Positions 14,927 to 24,867 of a stretch of DNA of 64,000 nucleotides are shown here, piece by piece. The position numbers and the translations under genes were made by a program. Source of the stretch: Pelagicoccus sp. SDUM812003 (GTDB lineage Bacteria; Verrucomicrobiota; Verrucomicrobiia; Opitutales; Opitutaceae); NCBI RefSeq assembly GCF_031127815.1, contig NZ_JARXHY010000004.1, forward strand, positions 1 through 64,000, in the 5' to 3' direction. The notes under the pieces are model-generated. The model did not search any database. It saw only the letters and a list, made by a program, of their open reading frames with translations, and was not told the DNA's origin. How positions within the stretch are numbered: the stretch's first letter is position 1; every line of letters begins with the position of its first letter.

Positions 14927-17704
14927 TTAGCGGCGGGTGGGGCGGTGTTCGCGCAGGTCGGTGCTGCGGGAGTCGACGCCGATCTCTTCGGAGGTGGACG
15001 GATCGAAGAGCCTGAGCGAGGGTTCGCTGAAGGTGCCGCTGATGGTGACTTCGAGGGCGTTGGAGACGATGTTGAGCGGGAGATTGATGATGGGGGTGAT
15101 GAGGGGCACCTTGCTGTTGCGGAAGGGGAAGAGGCGGGCCTTGAAATCGAGGGCGTCGGTCTCGAGTCCGTAGGTGCCGGAGGCCTGGATGCTGGCGACG
15201 GGGCCTTCGATGGAGACGTCGGAGAAGCGAACTTTTGTTTTCTCGACCGAGAACGGGCTGGCGACCTTGTTGAACTTGAGGGTGGTGAAGCCGAACGGGG
15301 TGATTTCGAGGGCTCGGGAGAGCAGGCCCAGCAGGCGGAATTTTCCGAAGTCGGCATCATGGATGTCGAGCTGGCCTTGCCCGTTGTAGGAGAGGGCGTC
15401 GCCGACCCATCCGAACCCCTGGAAGCTGGCGTTGATGACGCCGCCGTAGTTGAGCAAGCGTTGGGGATCCATGTTTTCGGCGGTTTCGCTGCCGTCTCTC
15501 AGGAAGTAGGTGTTGGAGGCGTTGAGCAGCCGGCCGAAGCCTGCGTCTGCGAGCTGCACGTCGAGGTCGATGCGGTCGCCGACGATGAAGGCGGAAGCGT
15601 CGAGGGCGCCGCCTCCGAGCGATGCTCTGGCGTTGGGAATGTCGACTCGATCGTTTGCCACATGCACGAAGGTGGAGAGCGAGTCGAAGGGATAGCCGTA
15701 GTAGCTAAAGGGGCCGGGGCTATCGATATCGAGGTCGATGTCGTAGATGAATTGGTCCTCGCGCATGAAGGCGGAGGAGCGAGCCACGACCAACGGCGGC
15801 AGGTGGTAGCAGTAGGGTGCGAGGATCTTGCGGGTGGAGTCGGCGATTTCCCAGATGACGTCCGGACCGATTTTCAGATCGAGGGTGGAGATGACGTCTA
15901 TCCAGATCCCGGTGAGCTTGTCTTTTTCATCCCGTCGGTCGCGGTCCATGTGGAACTGGATTTCGCCGAAGGCTTGCTGGTTGTTTTTCGCGTACAGCTC
16001 GATGTCGTAGAGGTCGACGTAGTGAAAGAGGGAATACACTTTAAGGCGAAGCTCTTCGGTGTCGATGCCTCGCAGATTGATATCCTTGACAAAGCCGGTG
16101 CCGGTGACGCGCACGGTGTCGGGCTGCTTGAAGATGGCTTGGGAGTCGAGCAGGGTGTACATGCCTTCGTCCGGAAAGTTCATGCCCTCCCACATCGCGG
16201 CCCACCAGGGCTTGAACCAGTCGTTGATGAGCGTCGGGTCGAAGCTGCCTTCGACCAGGATGCGACGCAAAAGGGTGTCGAGGTTGTATCCAATCGTTAT
16301 GACGCCTGCCTGCTCGCCCGAGCGGAGGGCGATCTTGGGCAAGTCGATCTGGGGGCCTTCGATGCGTGCCACGGCGGTAGCCCGGTCGATGGGTGCTCCT
16401 TGTATTTCGAGGTGTCCAGACTGCACGGTGGCGGTGATCCGCTCCGGCTTGAGCTTGGGGTCGAGGCTGCCTTGGACTCTCAGGTCGATGGGTTGGCCGA
16501 CTGTTGCTAGGGTGGGGAGGTCCACGCCAGCGAGTCGCTCGGCGATGGGAGCGAGGAATTCCGGCAGTTGGTCCGAAAGCTCGGCTTGCAGGTCGAAGGA
16601 GCTTCGTTCGCTGTCCAGTTCGTAGTCCAGTCGCAGTTCGATGGGACTGTTGGCGAGGGACAGTTGAAGGTTTGCCCCCACGCTGTTGTCCTTGGGCTCG
16701 ATGGAAGCCAGCAAAGAGGGCAGGGCGACGTCCTTGTAGGCGAGCGTTGTCGTTGATGCGAGGATACGGTTCGGAAGCCACTCTTCTTTTGTGGGGATTT
16801 CCGGCCAAGAGGTTGCGAGGATGACTTGGCGAGCGACGCTGTCCTGCGGGAGTTTTATTTCTGCGGCTTCCAGGCGCAGCTTCAGCTCCTGAAAGCGTTC
16901 GAGATCTGCTTGCAGGTGGATCCCGCTAGCGGATAGCTGAGGGGAAAACGCGAATGCCTCGGCCCCGGCGCGCAGGGAGATGGTCTGTGAGCCTTGATCG
17001 TCCAGCGAAAGCGTGAGCAAGGCGAAGGGCTGATCGAAGCGTTTGAGTTGCTCCTGCAGTTTGAGGATTTGCGGGGCGATGGAGATGATGGTTTGAGAGG
17101 CGGAGGCCCGTGGCGCCCGATCGGGCTTTGGTTTGGGGCGCAAGTAGGCGGCGTCGATGGTGCCGTAGGCGGATAGGCGCAGCCGATCTATCGCGAGGTG
17201 GGCGTATTGGAGTTCCCAATACTCGCCTCTGAGTCGCGCTTCCAGGCTGATCGAGGTGGCGACAGGGGTGGGGGTGCCGGACGGGGCGATCATGGCTGGC
17301 AGGATGAAGCGGCCATTGGACAGTTTGACCTGCTCGATCGTGAGTCGCCCCAGCAGCAGGTGGGCGATGTCGAGTTTGGCGACCGCGAGGTCGGCGGTGA
17401 GCACGTCGGATCCCAGGTCCTGCGAATGGAACTGGGGTCTTTCGATGGTGATCCGGCCGCTGGGATGGAGACGGATGCCATCCATGCGTATGGCGAGCCC
17501 TTGCGTTCGAAGCTCGTCTCGGAGCTCTCGTATCAGAAAGTTCGGTACAGGAATGTCGTCTAGAGTCGCGACATAGGCGGCGAAGGCGGTGAGGCAGAAG
17601 AGCAGAATGACGATAGCCGAGTAGAAGCAATGGAAGGTCGCCCGGCAGGTCGTAAAGACGCTACGCCATGCGAGGCGGATCGGGCTCTTGCTCGGCTTCT
17701 TCAT
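14927..17704 (-). CDS. AsmA-like/DUF3971-type envelope protein
   Basis: 925 aa. One N-terminal membrane helix at about residues 25-47 (FHCFYSAIVILLFCLTAFAAY), then a long periplasmic, beta-rich region with the repetitive LxLxxxxL pattern of AsmA/TamB/YhdP proteins, which act in outer-membrane lipid homeostasis. The C-terminal AsmA_2-like block (GQGQLDIHDADFGKFRLLGL to PLITPIINLPLN) is intact. It follows the DUF4340 gene by 18 bp and is the last gene of the five-gene operon. The exact role is inferred from the family. Confidence 0.8.
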   Translation of the reverse strand: MKKPSKSPIRLAWRSVFTTCRATFHCFYSAIVILLFCLTAFAAYVATLDDIPVPNFLIRELRDELRTQGLAIRMDGIRLHPSGRITIERPQFHSQDLGSDVLTADLAVAKLDIAHLLLGRLTIEQVKLSNGRFILPAMIAPSGTPTPVATSISLEARLRGEYWELQYAHLAIDRLRLSAYGTIDAAYLRPKPKPDRAPRASASQTIISIAPQILKLQEQLKRFDQPFALLTLSLDDQGSQTISLRAGAEAFAFSPQLSASGIHLQADLERFQELKLRLEAAEIKLPQDSVARQVILATSWPEIPTKEEWLPNRILASTTTLAYKDVALPSLLASIEPKDNSVGANLQLSLANSPIELRLDYELDSERSSFDLQAELSDQLPEFLAPIAERLAGVDLPTLATVGQPIDLRVQGSLDPKLKPERITATVQSGHLEIQGAPIDRATAVARIEGPQIDLPKIALRSGEQAGVITIGYNLDTLLRRILVEGSFDPTLINDWFKPWWAAMWEGMNFPDEGMYTLLDSQAIFKQPDTVRVTGTGFVKDINLRGIDTEELRLKVYSLFHYVDLYDIELYAKNNQQAFGEIQFHMDRDRRDEKDKLTGIWIDVISTLDLKIGPDVIWEIADSTRKILAPYCYHLPPLVVARSSAFMREDQFIYDIDLDIDSPGPFSYYGYPFDSLSTFVHVANDRVDIPNARASLGGGALDASAFIVGDRIDLDVQLADAGFGRLLNASNTYFLRDGSETAENMDPQRLLNYGGVINASFQGFGWVGDALSYNGQGQLDIHDADFGKFRLLGLLSRALEITPFGFTTLKFNKVASPFSVEKTKVRFSDVSIEGPVASIQASGTYGLETDALDFKARLFPFRNSKVPLITPIINLPLNIVSNALEVTISGTFSEPSLRLFDPSTSEEIGVDSRSTDLREHRPTRR

Positions 17705-17722
17705 GCTGCGCGGGCAGCGCCT

Positions 17723-19747
17723 TTAGTCCGCGGCGGGTTCCGGGGCGGTATCCTCGCTCGTTTCGGCCGCGTTTTCTTCTGGCGTGGGGGACTCGTCGAC
17801 GGGCAAGCTCTCGGGCTCGGCTTGGGCCTGCGATTGGTCTTGGCTTGCTTGCTCCGGCAGGGGACGGCTGCTGAAAGGCTGTTGTGGGGCGGGTCTGGCG
17901 ACGCGGTCGAAAACGATCTCCGAGAAGGCGTCGATGAAGTCGATGTCGAAGCGGAAGGACAGGTCGCGGTCGGGAATCGCTCCGTAGAGCAGCGGGCCTC
18001 CGGAGGTCTCCGAGACGAGAAGTTCGATCGGCTCGGGAGCGGAGTCGGGATCGTCGTTACCGTTTCTGACGGTAGCGGTCAATTGGTAGACCCATGGCGT
18101 TTCCCGACCAGCGATATCCACTGTGGGGGTGTAGCCGCCCGGATTGAAGCTTTCGACGGTCAGGCTGGCGATCTGGGCGGCGAGGCTTCTGGCGCGTTCT
18201 GGAGCGGCGCTGTTGGCTTCGAGCGAGAAGCTGGCCAACTGCTCGGAGTTGGCGATCCTGCTGATGGTGAGGCGGCTGATGCGCTGGCCTGCTGGCAGGT
18301 CGATGATCTGGCGGTCCTTGTAGCGGTCGGGGTTGTTGTCGATGCGTTCGAAGATGTCGTTGTAGACCGAATACACGAAGTCCTTGCTCTGCCGCTTGAC
18401 GAAGCTCTCCATGCGATCGTCTGGGGAGCGGTCGCCGATGAGCAGGGTTTCGGTGGCGGGCTGCGACAGCGTTTCCTCCGAGGCGTAGACGCGGTTGGAA
18501 GTGATGGTGATGGAGTATTCCGGAACCTCGAGTCCGTAGGATTCGAGGTCGGGCGCGGAGGGCGCGTCGTTGACGAAGCCGGTACCGGGCACCGCTTTCA
18601 GCTCGTTGAGCCAGAGCAGGATTTCCTCGATGATTTCGGCGTCTCCCTTTTGGGTTTGTATGCCCTGCTCCTGATGGCGCACCACCAGCTCCCAGCTGCC
18701 GTTTTCCAGCTTCTGCAGGGTGAGGGGCTGCTCGTCTCGGCGTTCGATGGTGAGGGTGGAGGCCGCGGTGACGTCCAGCTCGAAGATGCGGCGCTCCCGG
18801 AGTTTGGTCTGGGCATTGCCGAGTGTATCCAGAAAGTCGATGCGGAGTTGGAAGACGGTGGGCCGGCTTTCGCGTTTCGCGTAGCGGAAGTCGGATTCGG
18901 GCGAGATGCGCTCGCCGATTTCCAGCACTTCGCGGTTCTGGTCGGACTCGATGGCGATACGGTAGAGCGGGCTTTGCAGTCCGTAGGGCGAGAGGTCGGT
19001 GGGGTTCGATGCCACGATGGAGTCCGCTTCCAGGTTGAGGCAGCGGTTGAGCAAGGTATTGACCGCGGCGGAATCGGCTCGGGCTCGGATGGGCGTCTGA
19101 AAGTTCCAGCGATCGCCCTCCTTGGCGAACCAGGCGCGTACGTTGCGGTTGTTTTCCCTCACTTGGATGTTCCATGAGGTGACTTCGAAGACGGCGGTTT
19201 GGAAGAGGCGCGAGGAGCGCAGGCTGTCGAGCGAGACGCTGAGGCTTTCCAGCAGGCTGCGGTTGACCACCAGCACTTGGCTTTGGTCGGTGGAGAGGAT
19301 GTAGAGGTTGTTGCCGATCTCGGTGGGTTTGCCGATGCCGATGGCGACGCGTTCCTTTCCGCGGCCGAGGAAGAGGGTGCTTTGGGGTGGGCGGAGGCCG
19401 TAGTCGGACATGGAGACCCCGGATTGGCTGACGATGTCGGTCTCGAAGCTGGAGATGCGCTCGAGAAAGCGCAGCTCGGTGAGGATGCGCTGCACTGCGA
19501 ATTCGTTAGCGGGCCATTCGTAGGGCTCGGTGAGGAACCATTTGTTGTTTCTCAGCTGCAGGGTGATGCGCTGGCCGGTGGCGTTGTTGAGGATGCTCAG
19601 GTAGTCGAGACCGATCGCGAGGTCGCCCAGAACGTTGCTGCGGGTTTGGTCGTAGTCGTCCTCATCGATCTGATTGTCGATGTAGAAGATGTAGGTGAGC
19701 AGTCCTAGCAGTATGGCTAAAAGGGTGAGGGTGATTTTTAGGCGCAT
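17723..19747 (-). CDS. DUF4340 domain protein
   Basis: 674 aa. N-terminal membrane segment MRLKITLTLLAILLGLLTYIFY, then a large extracytoplasmic region with repeated DUF4340 modules (YGLRPPQSTLFLGRG..., YGLQSPLYRIAIES..., YGLEVPEYSITIT...), and a C-terminal acidic Pro/Glu-rich tail. DUF4340 proteins regularly sit next to Gld-type ABC transporter genes, as here. A role together with the transporter in the envelope is inferred; biochemical activity is unknown. Confidence 0.85.
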   Translation of the reverse strand: MRLKITLTLLAILLGLLTYIFYIDNQIDEDDYDQTRSNVLGDLAIGLDYLSILNNATGQRITLQLRNNKWFLTEPYEWPANEFAVQRILTELRFLERISSFETDIVSQSGVSMSDYGLRPPQSTLFLGRGKERVAIGIGKPTEIGNNLYILSTDQSQVLVVNRSLLESLSVSLDSLRSSRLFQTAVFEVTSWNIQVRENNRNVRAWFAKEGDRWNFQTPIRARADSAAVNTLLNRCLNLEADSIVASNPTDLSPYGLQSPLYRIAIESDQNREVLEIGERISPESDFRYAKRESRPTVFQLRIDFLDTLGNAQTKLRERRIFELDVTAASTLTIERRDEQPLTLQKLENGSWELVVRHQEQGIQTQKGDAEIIEEILLWLNELKAVPGTGFVNDAPSAPDLESYGLEVPEYSITITSNRVYASEETLSQPATETLLIGDRSPDDRMESFVKRQSKDFVYSVYNDIFERIDNNPDRYKDRQIIDLPAGQRISRLTISRIANSEQLASFSLEANSAAPERARSLAAQIASLTVESFNPGGYTPTVDIAGRETPWVYQLTATVRNGNDDPDSAPEPIELLVSETSGGPLLYGAIPDRDLSFRFDIDFIDAFSEIVFDRVARPAPQQPFSSRPLPEQASQDQSQAQAEPESLPVDESPTPEENAAETSEDTAPEPAAD

Positions 19748-19836
19748 CGGCTAAATGAAAGATGAAAGAGTGAGAGCGAGAAACGGAGTTGTCCTGGCGC
19801 GTTCGCGGGAGAGTGGTCAGGGGCCTCCGTCTTCTC

Positions 19837-21294
19837 CTAGTTTCTGCGGGAAAGGTAGACGAGGAGGCCAAGCAGGCCGACGATGGCGGGCGGGCCGAAC
19901 CAGATGAGATAGCGCACGAGGTGGAGCTGTTCCAAGGAGAGGTCGAGTTTGACCTTTCGGATGGGGCGCGGGGGGATGTTGAGCCGCGTGAAGCGGTCGA
20001 TGGAGTAGTTGATGGCGTTGAGGATCAGGTAGAGGTTGCCCGATGATTGAATCCGCTGGTTGGATACGAAGTTGGAGGTCCCGATCACGGTGACCTTTCC
20101 GCCGGGCAGAGAGATGCCGAGGGAGGAGTCGACCTGCTGCTCGGAAATCGCGGCGATCTTGACCGGCCCCGGGATGTCGATGCTCGGGTCGAAGGTCGCC
20201 GGTCCGGGTTTGCGGTATTGTCGATCGGCCCAGCTGTTGTCCGATGTGATCAGCAGTTCGGTGACCGCGAGGGAATCGTCGAGCGGGCGACCTGGATCCT
20301 CGCGCACCGAGATGGCGCGATCGGTGATGACGCGAATGTTCAGGTTGTAGAGCGAACTGGTGACCGGGTGGTCCGCGAAGCGTCGGATGATGAGGTCGCC
20401 CCCGTTTATGATGTAGGCCGGGTCCCTCTCCACCACTAGGGCGTCCTCCACTAGCAGCCCCCAATTGTAGAGAAGGTCGTCGAGTCCGTGCTCGTGCCCG
20501 GGCTCGAGCAGGATCAGCACGCGGCCGGCTCGCTTGTCGAGGTAGTTCTGCAGCAGCAGCTGCTCCTGGGGAAGAAAGCGGGCCTTGGGGGAGGCGATCA
20601 GGAGCATGGAAGCGTCCTCCGGGATGCGTTCGGCGGTGCTGAGGTCGATGGGGCGGGTGGCGAAGTTGCGGGATTTGAGCTCGTTGAAGAGGGCGGAGGC
20701 GCCGCTTTCCTGTCCGACGTCGTTCGGCGCCAGCTCGCCGTGACCGGTGGTGACGTAGATGACCGGTTCGCTGCTTTCCACGATCTCCAGGATGGAGCGG
20801 GTGAAGACGTTTTCGCCTAGGAATTCGCGCAGCTCGGAGTCCTGCAGCTTGTAGAGTTCGTTGATGCGGACCTGTCGCTGCCGATTTCCCGTCTTGAAGA
20901 CGATGACGTTCGGATCGTCGATGCCTAGGGCTCGAGCTCGGCTGGTCTGGCTGTAGATGTTGAGGTATTCGACGGTGACGCGGTTTTCGCCCTGGTTTCG
21001 CGTGGCGTATTCATACTCCCGCAGCAGCAGGCGCACGTCCTTAAGGATATCGGAGAGGCCGGGATCGTCGGAGTTTTCCGGGATGGTGACGATGGCTTGA
21101 ATGGGCTGGTCGAGCTGCTGGAGGTAGGCTCGCGTTTCCGGGGAGAGGGAGTAGATGTTTCCTTTGGTCAGATCGATGCGCTGGTAGGTGCGCATGCCGA
21201 TGTAGTTGACGGCGATCAGGATGAGAAAGACGAGGGCAACCTGGACGATCGCTTGGAGGCGGTCTGAAATGCGGTTGTTCTGAAAGGAGTCCAT
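19837..21294 (-). CDS. GldG-like ABC transporter auxiliary protein
   Basis: 485 aa. Membrane helix at about residues 15-35, then the GldG/ABC-type domain (YSLSPETRAYLQQLDQPIQAIVTIPE, RVTVEYLNIYSQ, VIYVTTGHGE), and a second helix near the C-terminus (LVRYLIWFGPPAIVGLLGLLVYL). In Bacteroidota GldG works with GldA and GldF in gliding; homologues outside that phylum have an unspecified transport function. It lies between the permease and DUF4340 genes in the same operon. Confidence 0.88.
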   Translation of the reverse strand: MDSFQNNRISDRLQAIVQVALVFLILIAVNYIGMRTYQRIDLTKGNIYSLSPETRAYLQQLDQPIQAIVTIPENSDDPGLSDILKDVRLLLREYEYATRNQGENRVTVEYLNIYSQTSRARALGIDDPNVIVFKTGNRQRQVRINELYKLQDSELREFLGENVFTRSILEIVESSEPVIYVTTGHGELAPNDVGQESGASALFNELKSRNFATRPIDLSTAERIPEDASMLLIASPKARFLPQEQLLLQNYLDKRAGRVLILLEPGHEHGLDDLLYNWGLLVEDALVVERDPAYIINGGDLIIRRFADHPVTSSLYNLNIRVITDRAISVREDPGRPLDDSLAVTELLITSDNSWADRQYRKPGPATFDPSIDIPGPVKIAAISEQQVDSSLGISLPGGKVTVIGTSNFVSNQRIQSSGNLYLILNAINYSIDRFTRLNIPPRPIRKVKLDLSLEQLHLVRYLIWFGPPAIVGLLGLLVYLSRRN

Positions 21295-21338
21295 TTAGGA
21301 ATGGTGAAATCTTAGGCTGCGTGGCGCGTGCGGTCCGC

Positions 21339-22100
21339 TTAGGACAGACCGTCCTTGTACTCCACCATGAGAATGGCGAGGAAGAGGAACGCTAGGGACG
21401 AAGTGATGTAGAGCACTACGGCGCGGGTGTCGATGATGCCGGCGGAGAAGTCGCTCATGTGCTGCAGGGCGTTGGTGTGATCGGCGAGCTGGCGAATCCA
21501 AAGGTGCTGTCCGGGAGCGATGGTGGTGAGGTCGGAAATGTTGCTGCCGATGACGATGAAGCCGAACACCAGAGAGAATCCCAGTATGCCTGCCACCAGC
21601 TGGCTGCTGGTGAGCGAGCTGGCGAAGATGCCGAGGGCCAGGAAGAGGGCTCCGCTGAGAAAGATGAAACCGTATCCGCCGATCAGCGGATAGGGGTCGA
21701 TGATGGTGTCCTGTTGAGCGAAGGTGAAGAAGATGATGTGGAAGGTCCCGGTGATCAGCCAAAGCGTGCAGTAGTAGAGGTAGCTGGCGGAAAACTTGGC
21801 AAGCACCACCTCGGTGATGGTGACCGGCGTGGTGAGCAGGCTTTCGATGGTGCCGCTGCTGCGCTCGTCCGCCATGCTTCTCATGGTGAGGAGAGGGACC
21901 ATGAAGAAGACCGGGATGAAAAACATCTGGAAGAAGAGCACGCTAGGCGTCTCGTCCTGCGGGTCGGAGGAGTAGAGGGTGAGCATGTATTGGAACATGA
22001 AGCCCATCACCAACAGAAACAGGAAGGCCGCGATGTAGGTGCTGGGGTTGATGAGCAACCGCCAGATCTCGCTGCGTAGAAGTGTGAAATAATGGCGCAC
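21339..22100 (-). CDS. ABC transporter permease, GldF-like (ABC-2 family)
   Basis: 253 aa with six predicted membrane helices. The central MRSMADERSSGTIESLLTTPVTITEVVLAKF motif is characteristic of ABC-2 permeases of the GldF/NosY type. It forms the channel for the ATPase encoded just upstream and is separated by 44 bp from the GldG-like gene. The exported substrate is unknown. Confidence 0.9.
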   Translation of the reverse strand: MRHYFTLLRSEIWRLLINPSTYIAAFLFLLVMGFMFQYMLTLYSSDPQDETPSVLFFQMFFIPVFFMVPLLTMRSMADERSSGTIESLLTTPVTITEVVLAKFSASYLYYCTLWLITGTFHIIFFTFAQQDTIIDPYPLIGGYGFIFLSGALFLALGIFASSLTSSQLVAGILGFSLVFGFIVIGSNISDLTTIAPGQHLWIRQLADHTNALQHMSDFSAGIIDTRAVVLYITSSLAFLFLAILMVEYKDGLS

Positions 22101-22179
22101 GGGAAATTTGTTTAACCACGGAGGGCGCGGAGAAGCTCGGATGCTTCTGGCGATGTGGATAGGGTGAAAGGTTTCATTC

Positions 22180-23238
22180 TCATCGAGCGTCGCGCGGCTC
22201 CTGCGGGCGTATTTCGTCGGTACGGTCTTCCGCGGCTCGAGGCATCGGGTTCGCGATCCCTTCGTCCACTTCCTCCCAGCTGCGGCGGGTGGCGGCCAGG
22301 AAGACGTTTTCCAGGGGCGCGGCCCGTTTTCGCAAGGAACGGATGCGTAGGGAGTCGTGGTGGGAGAGGCAGCGGAAAAGCTCCTCTCCGTAGTCGCAGT
22401 TGCCTTTGATGCGCAGGTCGATGGTGGCGAAGCCGTTCGCGTCGGCGGCTTTGGTGGTATCGATCGCCAGGTCGGGAGCCTCCAGGTCTTCCAAGGCCTT
22501 TTCGAGCTCCGAGAGCTCGCCGTTGAGCTCGATTTCGTAGGAGGTGGAGTCGATGAAGGTGGTCCGCAGCTCCTCGGGCGTGCCTTGACCCACGATCTTG
22601 CCGCCGTTGATGATGATGATCTGGTCGCAGGTCATTTCGATCTCAGGCAGAATATGGCTGGAAATGATGACCGTCATGCGTCCGCGAAGCTTGGCGATGA
22701 GGTCGCGGATGAGGATGACCTGATGCGGGTCGAGCCCGATGGTCGGCTCGTCCATGATGATGACCTCCGGATCCGCCAGGATGGCGTCCGCGATGCCCAC
22801 GCGCTGGCGGAAGCCCTTGGAGAGCTTGCCGATGATGCGGTCCTGAGCCCGGGCCAGGTCGCAGCGCTCCAGGGCGGCGTCGACCGCACGGCGGCGCTTG
22901 GAGAAGGGGATCTCCTTCATCTTGGCCCGCCATTTCAGGTACTCGCGCACGCGAAGCTCGTGCGGCAGCGGGTTGTTTTCCGGCATGTAGCCGATGCGGC
23001 GCTTGATCTCGTGCGGGTGGCTGGCCACGGGAATGCCGCAGATGCGTGCGGAGCCCGAGCTCGCCCGCGTGTAGCCGGTGAGGATGCGCATGGTAGTGCT
23101 TTTCCCCGCCCCGTTGGGTCCGAGAAAGCCGACGATCTGGCCTTTGCCGACTTCGAAGCTGATGCCATTCACTGCGTCGACCTTGCCGAATCGCTTGTGG
23201 AGTTTCTCGACTTCGATTGTGTTGTTTCGGGAGTCCAA
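22180..23238 (-). CDS. ABC transporter ATP-binding protein, GldA-like
   Basis: Walker A GPNGAGKST, Q-loop, signature LSKGFRQR, Walker B VIIMDEPTIGLD and the H-loop in SSHILPE are all present. The C-terminal extension (about 110 residues) resembles GldA/CcmA-type exporters. No ATG sits at the expected N-terminus; TTG at 23236-23238 gives MDSRNNTIEVEKLHKRFG and 352 aa. A far-upstream in-frame ATG at 23433 would overlap the GDPD gene and adds non-homologous sequence. First gene of the five-gene operon. Confidence 0.9.
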   Translation of the reverse strand: MDSRNNTIEVEKLHKRFGKVDAVNGISFEVGKGQIVGFLGPNGAGKSTTMRILTGYTRASSGSARICGIPVASHPHEIKRRIGYMPENNPLPHELRVREYLKWRAKMKEIPFSKRRRAVDAALERCDLARAQDRIIGKLSKGFRQRVGIADAILADPEVIIMDEPTIGLDPHQVILIRDLIAKLRGRMTVIISSHILPEIEMTCDQIIIINGGKIVGQGTPEELRTTFIDSTSYEIELNGELSELEKALEDLEAPDLAIDTTKAADANGFATIDLRIKGNCDYGEELFRCLSHHDSLRIRSLRKRAAPLENVFLAATRRSWEEVDEGIANPMPRAAEDRTDEIRPQEPRDAR

Positions 23239-23360
23239 TTGATCGCTCGGTTTCGTGATGCTACGAGAGGAGACATTGAAAGACGGGCTTTTATCCCTCC
23301 GCAATCTCAATATCGTTGAATGGGATGGATTTGCGTAGGTGATGCGGCTCGGGGCGAAAT

Positions 23361-24131
23361 CTACCGAGACAGCTGCTGACGCAGGCGAGACGGATGATTG
23401 GTGGTGAGCGAGGCGGCGCCCAGGGCGATCCACCGCCTGGCGAGATCCGGATCGTCGACGGTCCAGACGTGCAAGTCGATGCCGGCCTTCCGCAGCCCCT
23501 GGGCGAAGCTTCGGGAGGGCAAGGGCAGGGCGGACAGGCCTACGCCGCTGGCTCCGCAGCTTCGGACGGTGTCGATCACGAAGGGCAGGGCTTCCCGATC
23601 AGGCGGCTGGCAAAACTCGTGCAGCCAGCGGACCTCGATTTGGGGACGCCGTCCTTTGAGCTCCGCCAAGGCGTTGGCTTGGAAGGACATGAAGGTGAGC
23701 TGCGATAGATCGACCGGGCGCTGGTCCAGTTCCGCCAGCAGCGGTTCCACGATTTTCGATCCAGTCTTGAGCTCCAGCAAGGCGGATTTGCCCGGCGGTA
23801 CGAGGTCGAGAAACTCCGTCAGGCTCGGAATGCGGGCTCCGGCGAAGGCCTCCGATTTCCAGCTTCCGCAGTCGAGTCCTCGCAGGGTGGCGAAATCGGT
23901 GCGCTCGATGGGAAGGGATTTGTCGGAAACGCGTCCCGTATCCTCGTCGTGAATGCAGACCACCCGCTGGTCGGCGGTCAGATGAAAGTCGCCTTCGATG
24001 GCGTCGGCGCCTTCGTCCCATGCCAGCTGAAAAGCGGGCAGGGTGTTTTCCGGCGCTTCGCCGGAGGCGCCTCGATGGGCTACGATCTGGAAGGGTGGGT
24101 GGCGAATTGGCGGCAGTGGATTCCCTCGCAA
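23361..24131 (-). CDS. Glycerophosphodiester phosphodiesterase
   Basis: Hydrolyses glycerophosphodiesters to an alcohol and glycerol-3-phosphate. GDPD hallmarks: IVAHRGASGEAPENTLPAF, GADAIEGDFHLTAD with the catalytic Glu/Asp metal ligands, CIHDEDTGR with catalytic His, LLELKTG, and the C-terminal HVWTVDDPDLARRWIALGA. No ATG is available; TTG at 24129-24131, 14 nt after the methyltransferase stop, gives 256 aa. Translation is probably coupled to the preceding gene. No signal peptide, so cytoplasmic. Confidence 0.88.
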   Translation of the reverse strand: MRGNPLPPIRHPPFQIVAHRGASGEAPENTLPAFQLAWDEGADAIEGDFHLTADQRVVCIHDEDTGRVSDKSLPIERTDFATLRGLDCGSWKSEAFAGARIPSLTEFLDLVPPGKSALLELKTGSKIVEPLLAELDQRPVDLSQLTFMSFQANALAELKGRRPQIEVRWLHEFCQPPDREALPFVIDTVRSCGASGVGLSALPLPSRSFAQGLRKAGIDLHVWTVDDPDLARRWIALGAASLTTNHPSRLRQQLSR

Positions 24132-24145
24132 CAGCGAAGGGGGGC

Positions 24146-24820
24146 TCAGGCTTTGCGGGCTTGGTAGAGACGGTAGGCGGCCCGCTTGGCTCCCTCGTAG
24201 ACCTTGGCTGGGATTTCCTGGGTGACGAAGCCCGCCTTTTTGAGCTTCAGGGCGAATCGCTCGTCGGGACCGGCCGACCAGAAGATGGCTTGTCCGTTCG
24301 GCTTGAGGCTCGCCTTGAGCTGCCGTAGGCCGGAGGGGGAGTAGAGGGAGGCGTTTCCGCTGGCGACCATGGGCGCCGGGCCATTGTCGACATCGAGCAG
24401 AATGCAATCGTAGGTGGCAGGGGCCGCTTTGCGGATGACCGGGGCCACGTCTCCTGTTTCCACCCGCACCCGCGGGTCGTCCAGGCAGCGCCCGTTGAGG
24501 GACTTCAGGTGCTGGCGGTTCCACTCGATGACCTCGGGAGCGAGCTCCCAAACCTCGATCTGGCTTTCGCTCGGGGCGGCCTCCAGCAGCGCTCGCAAGG
24601 TGAAGCCCAGACCCAAGCCGCCGACGAGGGTACGACTCGGCTCGGCGGCGGGCAGGCCGGCTGCTCCCAGCTGTCCTAGCAGGACTTCCGAGGCGGAAGC
24701 CTTGGAGTGCATGAGCTCTTGGCCACGGTAGTTGATGGAGTAGGCCCCGTCCTGTTCGTAGAGGGCTAGGATGTTTCCCGATTCGAGGGAGGTTTCGGCG
24801 AGTTTGATGCGAGGTTTCAC
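24146..24820 (-). CDS. Spermidine synthase-like SAM-dependent methyltransferase
   Basis: 224 aa. Class I Rossmann methyltransferase fold related to spermidine synthases: SAM-binding loop LVGGLGLGFTLRALLE, acidic WELAPEVIEWN after strand 2, TGDVAPVIRK, and YDCILLDVDNGPAP after strand 4. Spermidine synthases use decarboxylated SAM, so aminopropyl or methyl transfer is possible; the substrate is unknown. It lies just upstream of the GDPD gene. Confidence 0.75.
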   Translation of the reverse strand: MKPRIKLAETSLESGNILALYEQDGAYSINYRGQELMHSKASASEVLLGQLGAAGLPAAEPSRTLVGGLGLGFTLRALLEAAPSESQIEVWELAPEVIEWNRQHLKSLNGRCLDDPRVRVETGDVAPVIRKAAPATYDCILLDVDNGPAPMVASGNASLYSPSGLRQLKASLKPNGQAIFWSAGPDERFALKLKKAGFVTQEIPAKVYEGAKRAAYRLYQARKA

Positions 24821-24867
24821 GATGCGGGTTGCGATGCGGGTGGCGGGAGCGGGGCTGGGGCGAGGCG

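Noticed and set aside
14618-16510. 630-codon plus-strand frame opposite the AsmA-like gene
   Set aside because: Antisense shadow with low-complexity Glu/Asp/Val composition; the minus-strand AsmA-like protein has a membrane helix and conserved C-terminal block.
17630-19177. 515-codon plus-strand frame opposite DUF4340
   Set aside because: Shadow of the DUF4340 gene, no recognisable domain.
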